DNA of 5,451 bases from positions 1 to 5,451 of the forward strand of contig JAZKFP010000154.1 of assembly GCA_040386355.1 (NCBI GenBank), written 5' to 3'. A program made the translations under genes and the position numbers. The DNA comes from JAZKFP01 sp040386355. GTDB lineage: Bacteria; Pseudomonadota; Gammaproteobacteria; Pseudomonadales; UBA6940. The notes below the pieces were generated by a model that did no database searches, was not told the DNA's origin, and was given only the letters and a program-made list of their open reading frames with translations. Shown piece by piece: positions 4,771-5,451 of the stretch. Position 1 is the stretch's first letter. Each line of letters begins with the position of its first letter.

Positions 4771-5451
4771 TTATTCAAATTTTATTAATTTTGCTTCAAT
4801 TCGCTTTTCAGAAATAGGCATTTTTGTTTTCATCGGTTGTGCAAAAAAAGAAATTCGCCATTCTTGACACATTGAAAATAATTCCCAATAACCTTGAATA
4901 TGCTGCATTTCCGTATTTAATGATTTAGCTTTTTTTTGCATGCGTTGTTCAATACTTTGAATCCATATGGATCCTTCTTGATCACGAGCTTTTTTTTCGG
5001 GTAGGCGTTGCAAGCGTATTTGCAGAGCTTGGAAATAAAATGGCCAACGCAAAACCCAATCTTTTGTAGCGTTAGAAATAATCTCAAAATTACTTAGCTG
5101 ATCTAATTGTGACTGAGTATCACGCAGCGAAATATCGTTAAAATTTTGAATGCTTTTAAAATTTGCTGTAATACTACGACGATATTCATCGATATGCTTT
5201 AAAGCTTGAGTTAATTGTGGAATTGCTTCCGTTAAACCAGATCGATTGGTACGCCACAGCGTATCAAATTTTTCCTCTGATTCTATAGAAAACAAATCCG
5301 ACCCCATTGAAATCTCGATCAACCAAGATGTCAAGGTATCATGCAAAATCTCCAAACCTACTTGCTGTCGCCACAATAATGACCATGGCGCTTTACTGCA
5401 ATCTTTTAACCATGATTTTAGTTCAGGCATTACTTTTAATATCAATAATCG
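4771..5451 (-). CDS. hrpA: C-terminal part of ATP-dependent RNA helicase HrpA (5' end outside window)
   Basis: The frame is open to the right edge, and the apparent start near 5445 is only a TTG, so this is the last 226 residues of a much longer protein (E. coli HrpA is about 1,300). HrpA is a DEAH-box 3'-5' RNA helicase linked to mRNA processing and rescue of stalled ribosomes. The helicase core is not visible; what is seen is the end of the HrpA-specific DUF3418 region. Diagnostic stretches are YFQALQIRLQRLPEKKARD, matching the HrpA pattern 'RYLKALxLRLEKLP', and the closing EWRISFFAQPMKTKMPISEKRIE, matching 'EELRVSLFAQELGTPYPVSDKRI'. The middle (around WRTNRSGL to DEYRR) is helical and variable in this family. 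The gene reads toward the FabH-like gene 30 bases away and likely drives its expression; the promoter is outside the window. Assignment rests on remembered family patterns and is strong. Confidence 0.88.
   Translation of the reverse strand, partial: RLLILKVMPELKSWLKDCSKAPWSLLWRQQVGLEILHDTLTSWLIEISMGSDLFSIESEEKFDTLWRTNRSGLTEAIPQLTQALKHIDEYRRSITANFKSIQNFNDISLRDTQSQLDQLSNFEIISNATKDWVLRWPFYFQALQIRLQRLPEKKARDQEGSIWIQSIEQRMQKKAKSLNTEMQHIQGYWELFSMCQEWRISFFAQPMKTKMPISEKRIEAKLIKFE

Noticed and set aside
4606..4867. Two overlapping open frames on the plus strand across the hrpA-synthase junction
   Set aside because: Both are antisense to well-supported genes and read as hydrophobic shadow frames.

Overview
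This AT-rich window reads as chromosomal DNA of a low-GC gammaproteobacterium. HrpA with its DUF3418 tail, a stand-alone MlaA and a long FabH-like synthase of the kind seen in Pseudomonas and Legionella all point that way. Legionellales or a similar host-associated lineage is a reasonable guess, but nothing here proves it.

Layout, left to right. Positions 1-592 (minus) hold the N-terminal 197 residues of a protein with a degenerate response-regulator-like receiver domain, cut by the window edge. It is divergent from a small stand-alone PilZ protein (787-1101, plus), a predicted cyclic-di-GMP receptor. A 521-base non-coding stretch (1102-1622) follows, mostly filled by repeats: two units of a GGGCGAA-hairpin family (1240-1380) and a 196-bp MITE-like element (about 1414-1609). 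Next come two minus-strand envelope genes: mlaA (1623-2336), the outer-membrane component of retrograde phospholipid transport, and a DoxX-family inner-membrane protein (2467-3138). A second repeat-rich gap (about 3183-3597) holds another MITE copy (3228-3420), a degenerate tail copy (3431-3460) and a third hairpin unit (3497-3557). The right part is a probable minus-strand operon: the C-terminal end of the RNA helicase gene hrpA (4771-5451, running off the window), followed after 30 bases by a complete beta-ketoacyl-ACP synthase III-type gene (3598-4740).

How the genes work together: mlaA and the FabH-like synthase both concern membrane lipid (lipid asymmetry and fatty-acid synthesis), and DoxX is a membrane protein, but each appears to have its own transcription unit, except that the synthase follows hrpA. 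The left end suggests a signalling pair (receiver-like protein and PilZ).

The most unusual content is not protein-coding. Two short repeat families, neither with coding capacity, sit together in both gaps that bracket the mlaA-doxX block, in mirror order. No tRNA, rRNA, CRISPR array or transposase gene was seen.
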